From Planctomycetaceae bacterium (lineage in GTDB: Bacteria > Planctomycetota > Planctomycetia > Pirellulales > Thermoguttaceae), in assembly GCA_031287585.1 (NCBI GenBank), contig JAITST010000480.1, positions 1 to 6,876 on the forward strand: a DNA stretch of 6,876 nt. Direction: 5' to 3'. A program made the translations under genes and the position numbers. Below, piece by piece: positions 6,099 to 6,876 of the stretch. The notes below the pieces were generated by a model that was not told the origin of the DNA, did no database searches, and saw only the letters and a list, made by a program, of their open reading frames with translations. How positions within the stretch are numbered: position 1 is the first letter of the stretch; each line of letters begins with the position of its first letter.

Positions 6099-6386
6099 AT
6101 TAAGAAGCAAGGAAACGGTGGGCAACAGAAAGAAGTACAAATCGTTGCAGTAGCGAGTGAATGCACCGCTGACATTACTGACATAACTGATGAAGGACGG
6201 GTTGAAGACGATTATTTGAGTGATATAAAATGTGTATCCATTAGTGAGGTTATGGACTACAATTTCATGTCTGACTCAATTTTAGTGATGGTAGGTATGC
6301 AACTTTCAACGATTGCTCGCAATGGTGTGCATTTTATCAATAGATGGTTATTTAGCCAATCAACACTTCTGCTCCGTCTGAAATAA
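6099..6386 (+). pseudogene. Start-less 95-codon open frame of unknown family
   Basis: Open from just after TAA 6096-6098 to TAA 6384-6386. No ATG or GTG occurs in the first 50 codons; the first possible starts are TTG 6216 and ATG 6252, neither with a ribosome site. The product is acidic in the front half (VASECTADITDITDEGRVED) and hydrophobic or mixed later (SEVMDYNFMSDSILVMVGMQ), which looks like real protein sequence rather than noise. It is in a different frame from the fragment ending at 6025, 73 bases upstream; the two could be halves of one broken gene or separate genes. The last ~11 codons overlap a protein-like minus-strand reading, so the natural end may be earlier. No family recognised. 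Confidence 0.4.
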
Positions 6387-6583
6387 GCCAATCAGTTCCT
6401 TTGACTTTGTTGAGACTGGTTGTGATTCGCGCGGCTGAACCTGCGACTTACTCTTAACATTTCCCAACATAATTCACGAAAAGTAAAAAAAAGGTGAATA
6501 ACAACAAAACACCCAAACATTAGAACATAAAACGTTCCACTCTACAAGCAATAGTCAGTAGTTTGTAATTTCCGAAATTGGCA
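6387..6583. other. Gene-free stretch before the transposase gene
   Basis: AT-rich with no convincing gene. It includes a 13-bp palindrome, AATTTCCGAAATT (6567-6579), just ahead of the transposase promoter, and a 9-bp direct repeat AGCCAATCA (6354-6362 and 6386-6394) at its left border. The left end of the insertion sequence that carries the transposase should lie here, but the matching inverted repeat is beyond the right edge, so it cannot be placed. Confidence 0.35.
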
Positions 6584-6613
6584 TTGCCGGTCGCAAGTTC
6601 TTTCCTGTACAAT
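6584..6613 (+). promoter_or_regulatory. Probable sigma-70-type promoter of the transposase gene
   Basis: TTGCCG (6584-6589) and TACAAT (6608-6613) are separated by 18 bases, which is close to the -35/-10 consensus. The start of transcription would fall near 6620, giving a leader of about 35 bases ahead of ATG 6656. The imperfect inverted pair AATGGTT (6611-6617) and AACCGTT (6631-6637) overlaps the start region. Confidence 0.45.
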
Positions 6614-6642
6614 GGTTGAATTACAATAACAAACCGTTTTTC

Positions 6643-6648
6643 AGGAGG
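6643..6648 (+). promoter_or_regulatory. Strong Shine-Dalgarno site
   Basis: AGGAGG, 7 bases before ATG 6656. It fixes the start of the downstream gene and is the only strong ribosome site in the window. Confidence 0.8.
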
Positions 6649-6655
6649 AAGAACT

Positions 6656-6876
6656 ATGCGTCCGACACACAATAATTATCAGCAATCCGCACAAAAAGTC
6701 AAGAGCAACTTTGCCCTTTGCGTTCAGAAACTTTTTACCGCCGAACTTCACGGCTATAAAATCAACAACAACGTCATCATCAACAACGTCCTCACCGCCG
6801 CCCTTTGTTGTTGCGAATCCCTCTTCGCCGTCTGCCGATCTCTTGACGATTGCCCGACCGATAAAACCATCGCCGA
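6656..6876 (+). CDS. Probable DDE transposase, N-terminal part (continues past right edge)
   Basis: ATG 6656 follows an AGGAGG site and a good promoter, and the frame stays open for 73 codons to the edge. The N-terminal region is helical (QSAQKVKSNFALCVQKLFTA) and ends in ESLFAVCRSLDDCPTDKTIA. The pattern hydrophobic-x-x-C-R-x-L-x-x-x-P-(S/T)-(D/x)-x-T-(V/I) matches the pre-catalytic N-terminal domain of IS4/ISH3-type DDE transposases as I remember them. The catalytic DDE residues would lie downstream, outside the window. Codon use is strongly C-ending (AAC, ATC, GTC, GCC), unlike the T- and G-ending codons of the RND gene, which fits acquired DNA. Identification as a transposase is inference from a short N-terminus; a hypothetical protein is the alternative. 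Confidence 0.55.
   Translation, partial: MRPTHNNYQQSAQKVKSNFALCVQKLFTAELHGYKINNNVIINNVLTAALCCCESLFAVCRSLDDCPTDKTIA

Noticed and set aside
5943..6140. 65-codon minus-strand frame beginning MYFFLLPTVSLLLNL
   Set aside because: The hydrophobic start imitates a signal peptide, but the frame is antisense to a more protein-like plus-strand fragment and has no promoter or ribosome site.
6352..6447. Minus-strand 31-codon reading ending TSLNKVKGTDWLISDGAEV plus LIG
   Set aside because: It is protein-like and could be a C-terminal scrap, but it is very short, has no start and competes with the plus-strand frame ending at 6386.
1..6876. CRISPR array, tRNA or rRNA genes
   Set aside because: No regularly spaced direct repeats, cloverleaf with TTCRA arm, or rRNA core sequence was seen.

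Overview
The window is a patchwork from an unidentified Gram-negative bacterium. One large intact gene, a heavy-metal-type RND efflux pump, is bordered on both sides by broken genes and mobile-element debris. A Gram-negative envelope is implied by the RND pump and by a Sec-exported protein. The phylum cannot be fixed from this sequence: GC content is moderate, most genes lack a clear Shine-Dalgarno site, and secreted beta-rich proteins are present, which would fit a Planctomycetota/PVC-type genome among others. That is a low-confidence guess.

Layout, left to right. (1) 1-462, minus strand: 5' part of a gene for an exported beta-rich protein, running off the left edge. (2) 463-1346: about 900 bases without a convincing gene. 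It holds two clear MITE-like elements (727-832, with TA flanks; 991-1265, with perfect 26-bp terminal inverted repeats) and a weaker inverted repeat between them. (3) 1347-1439, minus: C-terminal scrap of a Thr/Val-rich, PKD-like exported protein, overlapping by ATGA a tiny 27-codon frame. (4) 1440-1746, plus: 3' end of a group II intron, with a frameshifted remnant of the intron-encoded maturase followed by recognisable domain V and domain VI, including the bulged branch-point A and the GAC 3' end. (5) 1889-5161, plus: intact CusA/CzcA-family RND permease, 1090 aa, with no adaptor or outer-membrane partner in the window. (6) 5165-5228, minus: first ~21 codons of a VapC-like PIN toxin, cut off at the RND stop codon. 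It overlaps by ATGA the gene upstream of it, a 192-aa two-helix membrane protein (5225-5803, minus) of unknown function. (7) 5804-6386, plus: two open but start-less frames, probably gene fragments of unknown family. (8) 6656-6876, plus: start of a probable DDE transposase with a strong promoter and AGGAGG site, running off the right edge.

The genes do not form one pathway. The RND pump is the only evident functional system, and its partners must be encoded elsewhere if it works. The best-supported story is genome rearrangement: the RND block begins just after a 5'-truncated group II intron and ends exactly where a vapC-like gene is cut. I did not find a convincing new biological system. The points most worth checking are the intron remnant, the perfect-TIR MITE, the vapC/RND junction and the metal-site composition of the orphan pump.
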